From NCBI GenBank assembly GCA_029204225.1, contig CM055102.1:29919632-29983631 (forward strand): a DNA stretch of 64,000 bases. Direction: 5' to 3'. Shown piece after piece: positions 1 to 11,198 of this stretch. Numbering within the stretch: position 1 is the stretch's first letter; each line of letters starts with the position of its first letter. Both the position numbers and the translations under genes were made by a program. This stretch comes from Diphasiastrum complanatum (taxonomy: Eukaryota; Streptophyta; Lycopodiopsida; Lycopodiales; Lycopodiaceae). The notes beneath the pieces were generated by a model. The model saw only the letters and a list, made by a program, of their open reading frames with translations, did no database searches and was not told the origin of the DNA.

Positions 1-905
1 TAGATATGCGTCTAATTCAATGAAACTTAAACCTGGAGGAATATCATCCGCACATTCAAATTCGAACAAATTCAAACTATCTAAAATAGGATCGACAACT
101 CGTCTCAAAACTTTCTTATTCATCCTCAGTCTTGAGAGCTGAGATACCAAAAAAAGAGGACAGATGAGATACGAAAAAAAGAAGGTGACTCGCGAGAAGA
201 AGGTGGGGTTGGCAAAGAAGCCTATCTACAAAGATCTAGCCTCTACTTTTCTTGATTTTCAAACAATCACCTTTCAATTGGAAATGTTAGAATTGAAATG
301 CATTTCTTTGAAGGGAATATCATATCGGTTGTCAAGGGTTGGGAAGCAAGCCAACATGCAAGTGGCAAACTCAACATGCCAAGACATTGCTTGAATCAAA
401 AAATAGGTTTGAGTTGCTCCTACGTGGCACATATCCTCGGCCACTGTGTGAAAATTGCATGTTAATGTAAAAGGGGGAGGTGCATTTTTTTAGGTGGACC
501 ATTAATGGGATAGCTCTATTTAAAATTTAGACTTGCCAAGTGAAATGGCCCTGAATTTTGATGTTCTCCAAACTCAATTTCAAAGGCAAGATTTATTGCC
601 AGCTTCCTAATCATTGAACAAGGTTATGGACTAGGTATTCGTCCTGCAGAGGTGGGCTACCTGCTGGCGAGGATGGCTACAACGCGTAGCCCATCGTTGG
701 ATGACAAATACTAGACATAGCAGTTGCAGATCTACGGTGGAGATTAAAAACGTTTTAGAATCCCTGCTATGGCTAAAATTTGCTTGCTCTTAACCAACTG
801 GATGATGCCATGTGTCCGATCACTCCTCACAAGTGCTATGAAGATTTAAAATGTGAGAAGATCACAAATGCTATGAAGATTTAAAATGTGAGAAGATGAG
901 AATAT
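1..905. other. No gene seen
   Basis: AT-rich sequence. The only open frame of note (164-394, 76 codons) has no recognisable motif and looks like chance. A 33-base stretch ending in 'tttaaaatgtgagaagat' is directly repeated near 829-899. Confidence 0.5.
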
Positions 906-907
906 TT

Positions 908-981
908 TGGGAATGAGAGAGAGAGAGACAACACCCCCCCCCCCCCTCCCCACCCACACCCACACCCACACCCACACCCAT
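908..981. repeat. GA, C-run and CACCCA microsatellite cluster
   Basis: A GA run, then an uninterrupted C tract, then CACCCA units. An apparent ORF through it (907-1095) reads only the repeat. Confidence 0.85.
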
Positions 982-2150
982 ATAGCAAGCTATGGCGATC
1001 CGGCATTTATACGTCAGAGCTTATTTCCAAGTTGCGGTATTGATCCTGCTGGAGCTTGCAGTCTCTGCGGACGCTACTCTCGTCATGACGGTTAGCTCAT
1101 CATTCTTCAATCCTCGCTCGTCGTGAATTTGTGCGTGTATGTTGTAGATGACAGAGTGATGAGCCTCTATTGGGATGGCCTTGTGCGTAGGCAATTTAGG
1201 TAGCAGAGGCTTCTCGTCAAACCTAGGGAAGCTTTGTGCATTGCTAAGAAACGCAGATGTAGTTTCTTCTTGCATAACCCGATTGTTATGAATAGCGGGG
1301 CAATAATACAGATACCGTTCATTTGCTATTGGCTTTTGCAGGAGAAAGATTTGACTATGAAGAAACATGCTTGCTACACTGATATTGACAGGTATTGAAT
1401 GCTTTCTCTAACGAAAATGTTTTTTATAAAATTTCAGCACATATGGTCACACGAATATCTTAGCAGTAATTTTGGTGGACGGTTTCCAGAATTCTTCTTT
1501 GCTCTTGTGAGATTTTATGGGGAATCTGGCCTCTAATCAGCTCAATGACATTGATTTGCGCATGATACGTGACTTTCTTGTTCGGTATCAAATTTAGAGT
1601 GTTTGACCTAACCTTGTCTTGAGCGTGTGATAGTTATGTTTGACCTAATTAGTGGATTGCTCCTTTGTAGTCCGGGTCAGGATTGAACTATGAATTATGG
1701 TGGTTCCAGAAACTACAATGGCCAAAGCCCATAATTTTGAACTTGACAATTTATAACCTACCGCGTTTTGGTTTTGAGTCTACACATCTCGTGACTTCAA
1801 GGATAAAGTACAAATTTTGGATCGTCAGATGATGGGAATGACTTGGAAAACTGTTCAGCTAAACTGCAAATTATTTTCCTCATACTTTCCTAATCAGCAT
1901 TCAATCCACTGGCTTACATTTTGATGGTTGTGCTGCCACTTGTGGCTTGTTTATCAGCTAGATCCTACTCGGGATGAGATGTAGTTATCTTCTCCTGTGC
2001 TGCGTGAGAAGGAGACTACAAAGTTTACCTTAGTTCTTAGAAGACCAGAGAGAGCTATAGTTATTGTTGTAAATTGTGTCTCAGGAAGAGGAAGATTGTT
2101 ATAGTATTGCAGGTTCAAGTCATTGACTCTCTACAAAATATACTTGCACG
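982..2150. other. No gene seen
   Basis: A minus-strand open frame of 115 codons (1021-1368) has no motif I recognise and no supporting context. The rest is AT-rich and stop-rich. Confidence 0.45.
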
Positions 2151-2154
2151 AATC

Positions 2155-2250
2155 GGCGATTCGGAACCGAATCGGAATCAGCCAATTCGAATCGGCTGGG
2201 GACCTGAATCGGTTCCAGGCTATTTTCCAGCGAGGGCCTGATTCCGGTTC
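2155..2250. repeat. Iterated GAATCGG/GATTCGG motif cluster, likely hAT subterminal region
   Basis: At least five copies of GAATCGG or its inverse GATTCGG/ATTCCGG lie within about 90 bp. They sit upstream of a BED-finger reading frame, the layout expected of a hAT 5' end, where the transposase binds many short subterminal repeats. I could not place a target duplication or terminal inverted repeat with certainty. Confidence 0.5.
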
Positions 2251-2596
2251 ATTTCAGGTTTAGGGAGAGAGAGAGAAGTGCGTCTTTGCTCTTGAGGGAC
2301 GTTTGAACTTTGAATGAGGTGAAAAGAAAGGTAGAAGAGTGAGGCTTGAGCTTAATAGAGTGGAGAGAGGAGTGAATGGCTGAAAGAGGAGAGAAGGGAG
2401 AGAGAGAATGATGGGCGTTGGAGAGTTAGTTTATAGTTAGAGCTTTGGAGTTGGTAGTTAGTGTAATAGTGTATGAGGTTTTAGAACTTTTAGGTTAGAA
2501 TTTAGTTAGAAGTTGGAAGTTAGCTTAGTTAGGAGAGATTCATTTGCAATTTTGATTTGAAACTTAGGCTTTAGGGTATAATCAAGATTCGAGGTC

Positions 2597-2850
2597 ATGG
2601 TGAAGGCAAGAGATCCCGCTTGGGAGCATGTGACGGTTGCAAGAGTATATGGCAGTACTTGCAGGTATTGCAACCTCGCCTACACAGGCGGTCCTTTGCG
2701 TATTCGAGCACGCCTCATGGTAGTGCGTGGCTACGACATAGCTGCTTGCACACAGGCACCACAAGACATTGGGTTGCCGAGACCGGCCGCACTGTAGCTG
2801 CAAAGGATGCCGATGCACCCTGTGCACACGCAGAAGTAGGTGAACTTTGA
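2597..2850 (+). pseudogene. hAT transposase N-terminal BED zinc-finger remnant
   Basis: The frame starts at an ATG and reads DPAWEHV, then CRYC, then an RIR-x-R-L segment and a run ending AACTQAPQDI. This matches the BED-type zinc finger that opens many plant hAT transposases (W..V, CxxC, RIKxHL, VAAC..AP.DV). The zinc-ligand His of the usual HL pair reads as Arg here, so the finger is probably dead. The frame stops at 2797, and a second frame carries on with similar composition. Known of the family: BED fingers bind the element's own DNA. Inferred: this is the 5' exon of a decayed hAT gene whose middle part reappears at 3310-3440. Confidence 0.6.
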
Positions 2851-3309
2851 AATCTGAAATTTGACTGTTTTTGTTAGCTTTCAACTTGTAACTTGTTAGG
2901 TAATATGCTAATTGTAATATTCAAAAATGATAATTGATTGCTCGAGCCTCATAATTCATTAAACAATTGCCTTTGAAAATTGCTCTTTGCCAATGATTGC
3001 AATTTGCCATTTTGCACATGACATTGTGAATCTTGATTCCTGATTCATCATTCCAACTTCCAATTTCATGATTCTTGATTCGTGAAGTTTGAACAATGAA
3101 CATTGAATCATGTCATCATTAGCTTCAGTGTCTATGGGCATGCCCTCTTCCTCAACTCATCACGGTCGCCCATCATTGGATGTTGAGCTCTCCAGGGACC
3201 AGTGGATGCAGGTGCAGGCGCTATAGCTAGTGGAGGTGCATCATCCAAGGTTAGGGTATGTTTCTGTCCCAGAGGCAGGGGCCTTTATGTGTCATCGTAC
3301 AGGCAAGAT

Positions 3310-3445
3310 AACACGGACCTTGCGCACATTGCTATCAGGAGGCTCTTCTTTGTGTGACCTCCCCTTCCACTTAGCGGTGACACCTGAATGGGAGAAGGCG
3401 ATGTTAGCTATTTCCCGGGGTGCAAAGAGCTAGAGCCCATCATGT
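3310..3445 (+). pseudogene. hAT transposase fragment between BED finger and DUF659
   Basis: Two adjoining frames give DLAHIAIRRLFFV and then CDLPFHLAVTPEWEKAM followed by LAISRG. This matches the plant hAT block of the form (A)IARFFY..xIPFxVAxSPxFxxMxxAIS. A one-base frameshift lies near 3352, and stops follow at 3431. It is in the same orientation as the BED remnant about 500 bp upstream, so it is probably the same element, cut off by the gypsy remnant that begins near 3480. Confidence 0.5.
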
Positions 3446-3484
3446 GAGTCGTGAGTCGTGACTATTGCAAGTTGCAACTTGGCT

Positions 3485-3935
3485 TAACAGTCTTCTATGC
3501 CAATGCTTAGAAGACCAAGTTGTGTAATACTTGTGTCGGGTATTTGGGTCATGTAGTGACGGCAGAGGGTATTTCTGTTGACCCCGCTAAGGTGGTTGTG
3601 GTCAAGAAGTGGCCAAGACCGGCCGATATTCGTCAGTTATAGTCTTTCCTAGGCTTTTGCAAGTCCTACCGACGGTTCGATATGAACTATTCCAGGGTAG
3701 ATGCTCCTTTAACAGATCAATTACGGAATAACATCATTGTGGTTTGCTGGGATGTTGAGCCTCAACATTATTTTGACAGGTTGAAGGAGGCTGTTGCCAC
3801 AGCCCCAGTACTCAAGATTGTTGATACCCAGAAACCTTTTGACCTAGAGACGGATGTTAATGGCATTGCCGTGGGTGCAGTGTTGAGTCAGGAAGATAGA
3901 CCAGTTGTTATGTCCATGTCCTGTATATAGGATTC
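3485..3935 (+). pseudogene. Ty3/gypsy RT C-terminus and RNase H start (remnant)
   Basis: Reads GYLGHVV, then VDPAKV, then a W.RP segment, then a degraded SFLGFCKSYRRF, then PLTDQLR and the RNase H entry KPFDLETDVNGIAVGAVLSQ. This is the conserved order at the RT/RNase H join of gypsy pol. Stops at about 3640 and frame slips show it is dead. The frame is lost abruptly after 'DRPVV', where foreign sequence begins. Confidence 0.75.
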
Positions 3936-4419
3936 GGCATAATCCTAGACTTGGATATCCGGTACTCTAGTGTATGAGATTATTAGTTACGCCACATCAT
4001 TCCGGACTAGGCCAGAAATGTAATTAATAACCTTGTGAGGGCCCAAGCCCAAGTGCTCTAATTGGACCTATGGAGCTTTTGTGCAAGAACAGGAGGTCAA
4101 ATGCTTTTGATAAGATTGGAGATCCTAGAGGGAATATTCTCTAGCTTTTGGAGAGTATATAACCTATTGAAACTCGGCGCTCGCCCTACTCCTCATTCCA
4201 ATTTCCTGTTTCCAAGAGCCAGGATCCTCTCCTCTCTTGCATTCAGTCACCATGGCTTGGGGGTGAAGCGGTTAGGGATTTGACCACCAGTTTCCTGCTG
4301 GTTGGGTGGTTTGGCTCCACAGGTGTCCTTTTTTTGGTTGCATGCAACATGATTTAGGTAGATCTTCACTTGGTGATCCTTATACCAATAGCCGCCAGCA
4401 CAACAGAAATATCCCACAC
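3922..4419. mobile_element. Possible solo LTR inserted in the gypsy remnant
   Basis: About 500 bp interrupts an otherwise continuous gypsy RNase H. It starts TGTATATAGG, carries a TATA-like 'gtatataacc' near 4155 followed by a C/T-rich leader, and ends in CACA. No target duplication is visible and about 55 codons of RNase H are missing at the site, so a simple insertion is not proven. Confidence 0.3.
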
Positions 4420-4424
4420 ATGAG

Positions 4425-4645
4425 CAATGCACTCAGCCAGAATCCAGATTTGAAGGCCGCCAGGCTCGGTGGGCCGAGTTGATGCAGGAATTTTATTTGG
4501 AAATTTGCATTCGAAGAGGAAAGGAAAATGTGGTCGCTAATGCACTATCTCAGATACTGCATTAGATGAGTTTTATTGTAGTTGACAGTGATCTTATGGA
4601 GGAGATCAAGAGAGCTCAACAGAGCGACGCACATAAGGAATACAA
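4425..4645 (+). pseudogene. Ty3/gypsy RNase H C-terminus and connection region (remnant)
   Basis: Reads TQPESRF, then GRQARWAELMQEF, then a degraded GKENVVANALSQI and VDSDLMEEIKRAQQ. This is the end of gypsy RNase H plus the start of the linker before integrase. It continues the domain that breaks off near 3930, and the active-site Asp of the usual VADALSR reads Asn. It stops near 4645, beyond which the similarity is lost. Confidence 0.7.
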
Positions 4646-4649
4646 CCAC

Positions 4650-4844
4650 TGTTTCTATTCTCTTCTCGTTAGGGATGTTATGAAGATTGAAGTAACTGTT
4701 CCACTTAACTAGCCAATTCTGTGCCACTTCTGGTTTCTTATCCCGTTTTTCCCCAGTATACAACTCGGGTTGAAAACCTAAGTTGGGAGAGGCCAAGGAT
4801 TTCATTTCCGCAAGCAACATTTCTATTTGTTGATCTATTAACAC
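4650..4844 (-). pseudogene. Possible retrotransposon gag fragment, opposite strand
   Basis: The minus frame contains PxLGFQPELYTGEK, then NWLVKWNSYFNLHNIPNEKRI. It resembles the gag block where a Trp-containing helix and a YF..xxxIPxExRI segment recur in gypsy elements. It lies head to head with the gypsy remnant, so it would be a separate insertion. Similarity is modest. Confidence 0.3.
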
Positions 4845-4986
4845 TAAGAGTTATAGGAGAGACAATTTTTTTTCCTAGGACGATTGATCGTCCTTTAAGA
4901 CAAGGTTTCTTTTATATACAATAAGAGTTTGAATAATAGTTCTAAGATGAAAACTTTAGTGATATTGCCCAACCGCATGCTCTATA

Positions 4987-5222
4987 CCAGGGATGCGTGT
5001 CCGGGCCGGACACGGGCAATCCGCGTCCGGTGTCCGGACCCGGACGCGTCCTCGGATGTGTCCCCTTTTTTTTTTAAATTTTTTTTACACTAAATAACAG
5101 TAAAAAAACTTTTAAAAAAAAGAGAGCACGCGTCCGGACCCCCGGACACACCCCTGGCGCGTCCGCGCCCGGACGCGGACGCAGACGCGGACGCGTGTTC
5201 GGACGCAGCGTCCGCCACCTTA
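4987..5222. mobile_element. Short non-autonomous hAT-like element (236 bp)
   Basis: The element starts CCAGGGATGCG and ends CCGCCACCTTA, giving a degenerate CAGGG-like inverted terminus typical of hAT. An 8-bp flank, GCTCTATA (4979-4986) against GCTCTACA (5223-5230), matches at 7 of 8. Both ends are packed with GTCCGG/GGACGCG iterations around an AT-rich core. No coding capacity. Confidence 0.6.
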
Positions 5223-5550
5223 GCTCTACATTATAAAGAGATGTAGACTTCCAAAAATGTTTTTGGTCAATCGCTATTCTTGGTCAAATTTAAGATAACA
5301 AGACAAAATGGGATAAAAAAATTCAAAAGAATATTGTACCTAATTTTTTTTTTCACCATAGCATAACCTAGTTATGATATATCATAACATCTTCTACCTT
5401 TTGAGACATTGAAGGACCAAAATTATGGTGCCAATTTATAGTTCAAAATCATCGAAGTTGAGGAATATTTTATAGAATGAAGGGATTTCTTAACTTTGAT
5501 TAGTTGAATCTAGGTCATAAAATGCTTATTTTCAAAAATTAAATTCTATC

Positions 5551-6038
5551 ATAGAACCCACGGTTCTCAGAACCGTGGGTCCTGGGAACCGAACCACGGT
5601 TCATGAACCGTGGTACGGTTCCTGTAGTTAATTAATTAATTAATTATTTTTTTTTCCCAATTTCCCCTCCCGAGGCATTTTTGGTCCTCATTTCATAAAT
5701 TCAGAGATTTCACAAATGGTCCTCTGATTTCACAAATGATTTCACAAATTTTTGGATCTGATTTCACAAATTGTTTTACAAATTGTTTTACAGATTGAAC
5801 ACGATTTCACAGATTTCACAAATGGTCCTCTGATTTCACAGATCAAACCAGATTTCACAGATGTCACAGATTTTTTTTGGCATTTTTTTGGGCTATTTTT
5901 GGGGTTGGGAAACAAAAAAAAATTAATTGATTAATTAATTGATTAACTGTACGGTTCACCACGGTTCCAGGCAAAAAAATTTGTGAACCGTACGGTTCTC
6001 AGAACCGTGGAACCGTGGACGGTTCATTAATTCGAATC
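5551..6038. mobile_element. Non-autonomous hAT-like element with ACGGTTC repeats (488 bp)
   Basis: Both ends are filled with alternating ACGGTTC and GAACCGT motifs that can form strong hairpins (for example 5560-5580 and 5990-6010). The flanks ATTCTATC (5543-5550) and ATTCTATG (6039-6046) match at 7 of 8, a hAT-sized duplication. The core has TTAA runs and about ten tandem ATTTCACA(A/G)AT units (5705-5872). Terminal inverted repeats are weak, so the class is inferred from the subterminal pattern and duplication size. Confidence 0.5.
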
Positions 6039-6046
6039 ATTCTATG

Positions 6047-8486
6047 TTGTAGTATAGCATAGTAAAATATGCACCCATAATATTTTGTAAACTATGATTT
6101 TTTAAAGTGCTCAAAGTATTTCTCAAAAGGACCCAGGATCGTCCCAATTTGCTACAACTCTAGTGTAAAGCTATCCCGATTATTCATCTCGTTAAGTGCA
6201 ATGTTTAATTGTTGACAAATCTGAAGGTACATGGGCATGCCACCAGTAGCAACACCACTTGACATTGTTGGAGGTAGTCAGTCATTCTTAATTACCTAAT
6301 CACAGGAAATTGCTTAAATGTAGTTGATAGATACCTTTGTAGGTCCGATTGTGTCATGATTGTAAATGGGTGTAACTCATTTGGACTGGATGTGAAGCAT
6401 GACCATCAAACTTCATTTCTCTCCTATGTGTATCATTTTGATTATACACACAACATAATGGAAGAGCAGTTCATGTTCTCTCTCTTTCTCTAATGCGTGT
6501 GTACTTCCTACAATGTGATGATTGATGTTTGCAATGATAATAATCAGAAAGGGATTCCAAATTCCCAGCAGAAAACTGTATCTTTCCTAGTTAAAAATTA
6601 GTTCTTTTGAGATGATTGTTAAATTGTCTCTCTTGCGATTAGATTATTCTAGGGCCTAGGTTTTAAGAGCTGGAACTAACTCAGGTAGGAACATAACCTG
6701 TTTTGCAGAGATTATATTACAAAGTTTATAAGGCAACCGCCAAAGCACAAGAAAACCAGATTGACAAACAAAAAGAGAAACTATGTTATCTTTAAAGTAC
6801 GGGAATGGGTTCTGCTCAGATTTAATAAGAGGAGATAAAAAGTAAGTCACGAGTATGGCATTCAAACATGACAACTTCACAGATTTGATTGACATTTTGA
6901 AATGCTTGAGCTTCATGTGAAGAAAAGCCAAGTGCTTGATAATCGTCCACCAACACGTTTAGGCAGATAGACAAACAATAACAGAATGGACATGGGAGAC
7001 AAATAGGTCCAAACCATGGCAAAAGGTCAACCTGAAGTTGAGCACATTTTTTGTGTCAAAGGGGGCATTCCAGCAGCCTATGGCTACTTTGTCTGAACCT
7101 GTTCACATCAGTGCTGAATAGGGTCATCATGCATTCTGAGCACTTCTACTTGTACAACATCCAGCACTGGAAAACCTGTATTTTCATGATTACATGGCTC
7201 ATTACAGTGACTGGTCACAGTATATGAGGTAACAAGCTAATGAGCTAGCAATGACCAACTGCCTGCGTTTGTAGTCATATTTACGAGAATGCAAGATAAT
7301 CCCTTTTACTTGGATGTCACCTTGAAAACCACACAATCTCTTTGTGATATGACTCAGTTCGACTAGCCCTTGTAAGACGAGCATTTCAATTTTGTCCACT
7401 CTCTGTGGTCGGATACTTTGCCTTACTTTTTATACAACCCCTTTCGAGTGTTTCCCTAATCAAGAACTTAATTCCTCCCAAGCCTGGAGGATGGATGTTG
7501 GAATATTCTGCCATTTGGGACTTTTCCTGTTATGAGCAAAGATGTGAACCATACAGTTGCGTACTAAAAAGAATGTGATAAATTTGAGTTCAAAAGGATA
7601 ATAGTAAGTTCCAGGTATTAGATGACTTCTGGGGGGTGCAAGATGTTGGGAGACCAAAAAAATATATTGAAGATATTGATACGAACATGCCATGTTTTTA
7701 TCATACAGCCATGTAGCCTTCAAGATACTATTGCAGGTATATTTGGAGGAATTATCTTCCACTTGGATTTTGTGAAGACCTTCGTTCTATGTAGTCTTTT
7801 GTGCACTTTAGTGTTTTATGGTTAAATTCTTTAAAAACAGTGCAAGCTACGTGTTGGCTAAAAAGTATGAATAAACTTGTGCAAAGAAAGTTTGCTCTCA
7901 AGAATAAATCCTGATACGGTCTTGATAAACTTGTTTTTGTTTTCCTGTGGATAATAGTGGTCTTTGGGGACGGTTTTGCACATCATCCAGCGTTGAGAGG
8001 GAAAATTGTGCTCTTCGATGTATCTCACTAGCATGCTACAACCTGATTTATGCAGATGATCCAGTAAGCTTTAAACAAATATAGTACAAACAAATGCACT
8101 GCCTTTGTAGGTTTCAAAAGTTATTTCTCATAGTAGTAGATATTAAAATTTCATTACATATTGACAAAATGTGAAAATATAGTGTTAAGTTTGTCTAAGG
8201 TCTTCCAAAACAATCTGAGTAGAGTAACTCATAGTCATTTCATGGTTGATTGATTATCTTATTCGAGTTTTTGGTAAGACTCACATTTCCTTTGTACGAG
8301 GGCCTCCACACCAATGTGCTTTTCATTGTACTGACATCTTTTCAGACTATTTGATGATTATTGTCTACTTTTGTTGTGATGCTCTATGCAGATATTGTTC
8401 ATAAGAGTCTGCAGCTGAGATATTTACATATTCAAATGAGTCACTGTTTGTTACAACTTAGGATTAGTATCATCAGGCACATGCAA
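6047..8486. other. No gene seen
   Basis: About 2.4 kb of AT-rich DNA. Open frames on both strands reach at most 100 codons (for example 7460-7762 minus), overlap each other, and show no domain, splice logic or repeat structure that I can support. Confidence 0.5.
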
Positions 8487-8491
8487 TGTAT

Positions 8492-8934
8492 GTAGGAAAG
8501 CAAGAGTCAAGTCACCAAGATCTAGTTATCAATCAATCTCCACAGAAAACAAGAGAGAAGAGGCTGGGCGCCCAACTCTAAGAGAGAGAGAGAGAAAACA
8601 ACAACAAGAGCAATGGAGAGCAATGCTTAGCCAAATTGTTCAAAAATGGAATACACAATGAGCATCTAAGTACTCTATCTGGATGTGGCCAAATGCCACC
8701 AAACCCTAAGGTTAACCACTTACTAAATGTAGGGCACCCCCAAAAGTCAAGATAGGCCCCCTAAACAAAATTAGACCCCTAAGGACCCACGAGTCAGTAC
8801 ATGACCAAAATTGTGTCCAACTGAACTTAAGACAAACTTAAGAGCCTAAATAACTAAATACCCATGGTTACACAAATCTCGACCTTTTGGGTCAAAGTAA
8901 CCTATGGATTAACTTTAGCATAGTCATTTATTTC
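8492..8934 (-). repeat. Copia-1 3' LTR (left copy), truncated at its sense 5' edge
   Basis: Starts TGTAGGAAAGC like the right copy. It loses similarity at 8934, where the right copy continues with TAACA to its CA end. The RNase H reading frame runs straight into it with no polypurine tract between. Confidence 0.85.
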
Positions 8935-9470
8935 AAATCTGACTCTAGGCAATGCCTTAGTGAAGAGGTCCGCAATATTATCCTCCGTAGGACAATATGC
9001 AAGTAAAATGTCGCCATCATGAAGTCTCTCCCGAACAAAGTGATAATGGATCTCGATGTGCTTCGTCCTCACATGAAAAAACAGGATTCCGTGCAATGGC
9101 AATAACACTTTGACTATCACTCAAGATAAGAGTGGCTGAGGCTCGCCAAACTTCATGTGAACAAGTAGTCTTCTCAGCCATAAACACTCTGTTGTGGCTG
9201 AAAATATCGCTCTATATTCTGCCTCACTAGAAGAAGTAACAACAGTGGGCTGCTTTTTACTTGACCAAGAAATTGCAGAATTTCCATAGAAAAAGCAATG
9301 TCCACTTGTAGTTGATGTCCACCCCAATCCGAGTCACTAAAATCAACCAAACATGCATCATCACAAGCAGGAAAAACCAGTCCATGACTTCTTGTTCCTT
9401 GAAGATATCGAAAGATCCTCTTTGACGCTTTCCAATGTGATGTCATCGGGGCATGCATGAATTGACTCAT
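8902..9470 (-). pseudogene. Copia-1 RNase H
   Basis: Three short frames give SDWGG, FYGNSAISWSSKKQ, SSSEAEYRA and finally DIADLFTKALPR with one substitution. These are the signature blocks of copia RNase H (D, E and downstream tail). At least two frameshifts (near 9120 and 9300) split it. The last frame ends inside the left LTR at 8902. Confidence 0.85.
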
Positions 9471-10011
9471 GAGTGAGACACTATAAGAAATGTCCGGTCT
9501 TGAATTACATAGGTAAATGAGACAGCCAATAGCTTGACAATATAAAGTAGTGTCAAATGATTCACATCACCTTGACTACTTAATTTCAGACTTGTCTCCA
9601 TAGGTGTAGCAACCAGCTTGCAATCTCCCATCTTGAACCGCTTCAAAATCTGCCCAATGTAGCGTTCTTGAGAGATGAAAATTCTAGCCCCTTCTTGTAC
9701 AAATTCAAGACCAAGATAAATGTGCAATAGGCCTAAATTTGAGGTTTTAAAAACCATACCAAGATCAAGTATTACGACATCAATCTGCTGCTCATTACTT
9801 CCCGTAATAATAATATCATTAACATAAAGCAAAATAATGATGATATAATTTGAAGTATGCTTGACATAAAGGGTAGATTCGCTAGGACTATTAGTAAACT
9901 CTCGATCACAAAAGTAGGATGTATCTTTTGATACCACATCCTCGGAGCTTGCTTCAATCCATAAAGTGCCTTCTTAAGAAGACAAACTTTATCTTCTTGG
10001 CCTTCAATCAA
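9467..10011 (-). pseudogene. Copia-1 reverse transcriptase, catalytic half
   Basis: Reads KKALYGLKQAPRMWYQKI, then after a frame change SESTLYVKH, and the active-site block LLYVNDIIITGSN, followed by a degraded LGLxF..EGARIFISQERYI. The copia box is YVDD, but here the first catalytic Asp is Asn (codon at 9818-9820). That one change should abolish polymerase activity. Frameshift near 9930. Confidence 0.85.
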
Positions 10012-10139
10012 AAAACCAGCAGGTTGTTAAAGGTACACTTCCTCATTGAGATCACTATTGAGGAATGCTGTCTTTATGTCAAGTTGCCGCAAATGCCAAC
10101 CAAAGTGGGCAGCCAAAGAGGTTACTACCCTCACGGTAG

Positions 10140-10568
10140 TCATCCGAGCAGTAGGAGAAAAAGTCTCCTCATAATCAATCCCCTTTTGCTGAGCATAGCC
10201 TTTGGCAACGAGCCTTGCCTTGTACCTTTCAGTGGTACCATCTGCCTTATACTTGATTTTATATACCCATTTAGAACTGCCTTCTTCCCATGAGGAAGAT
10301 CAACAAGAACCCAAATCTGGTTCTTCATAAGTGAGTCATACTCATCTTGCATCGCATCCTTCCAACATTTTACTCCCTTGGTCTGCTCATAGAAAACAGG
10401 TTCTTTTGCAACATCTCCATGAGATGTAAGAACAAAATCTGAAAAATCAGCATAGTCCACTGATTTTGTAGAGGCACGTGTCTTTCCATCATAAAATGAA
10501 CTTACTTTGCTGTCCCGCAAAGTCGACAACAGCCACCGTGGGACTATCTTGGGCTGTCCAACAGCCAT
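10140..10568 (-). pseudogene. Copia-1 reverse transcriptase N-terminus
   Basis: Contains WKDAMQDEYDSLMKNQIW and a DLPHGKKAV segment, the opening block of copia RT. The frame then slips, with the expected KWV(Y/F)K..DG block read out of frame after about 10280. Confidence 0.8.
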
Positions 10569-10616
10569 GTCTCTTCTTACAATTTGTTGTCCAAGATCCT
10601 CCGATACCGCACTTGG

Positions 10617-11198
10617 CTATCCAAGATCTTCCAAAACTGGTCCTTGTTGTCCAAAAGTTCCTGTGGGCTGATTTTGAGCAACAACGGGCGGTTTTTTATG
10701 AACATTAGGCTCTAAACTTGATGAGGTGTTGGGCAGGTCGAAACTGGTTGATTGCTGCCCCTTATCTCTAGCAATAGAAGATGGTACCAAATTTGGAAAA
10801 ACTGCAACATTCACACTATGTGGGCTGTCCCCCTTCAAGATATGAGTTGGGGCCACATCCAATGAATTCTTTTCATCAAAATGCACATCACGACTAACAA
10901 TAATCTTGTTAGTGCTCAAATTGAACAGCCTATAGCCTTTGCTTTTACTACTATAGCCAACAAAAATGCATTTAACTCCTTTATCCTCAAGCTTTGTACA
11001 AAGTTTATCCGGAACAAAAGCATAAGCCGTACAACCAAAAATGCGAAAGTGAGAGATTGTAGGCTTCTTTCCATACCAAACTTCATAAGGAGTTAATACT
11101 TTCAATGCTTTAGTAGGACAACGATTGCTTATGTATGCTGCCGTTATAACCACTTCAGCCCAAAACTTGTGAGGCAGCCCCTTGCTTTGAGCATGCAA
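10617..11198 (-). pseudogene. Copia-1 integrase C-terminal part and linker
   Basis: Contains AQSKGLPHKFWAEVV, YISNRCPTKAL, TPYEVWYGKKP, RIFGCTAYAFVP and CIFVGYSSKSKGYRLF. These are the conserved blocks downstream of the copia integrase core, up to the GYS.xSKGYR motif. It follows the long gag-pol frame by a small frameshift near 11150-11198. Confidence 0.88.

Noticed and set aside
1021-1368. 115-codon minus-strand ORF as a gene
   Set aside because: No recognisable domain and no neighbouring exon-like sequence.
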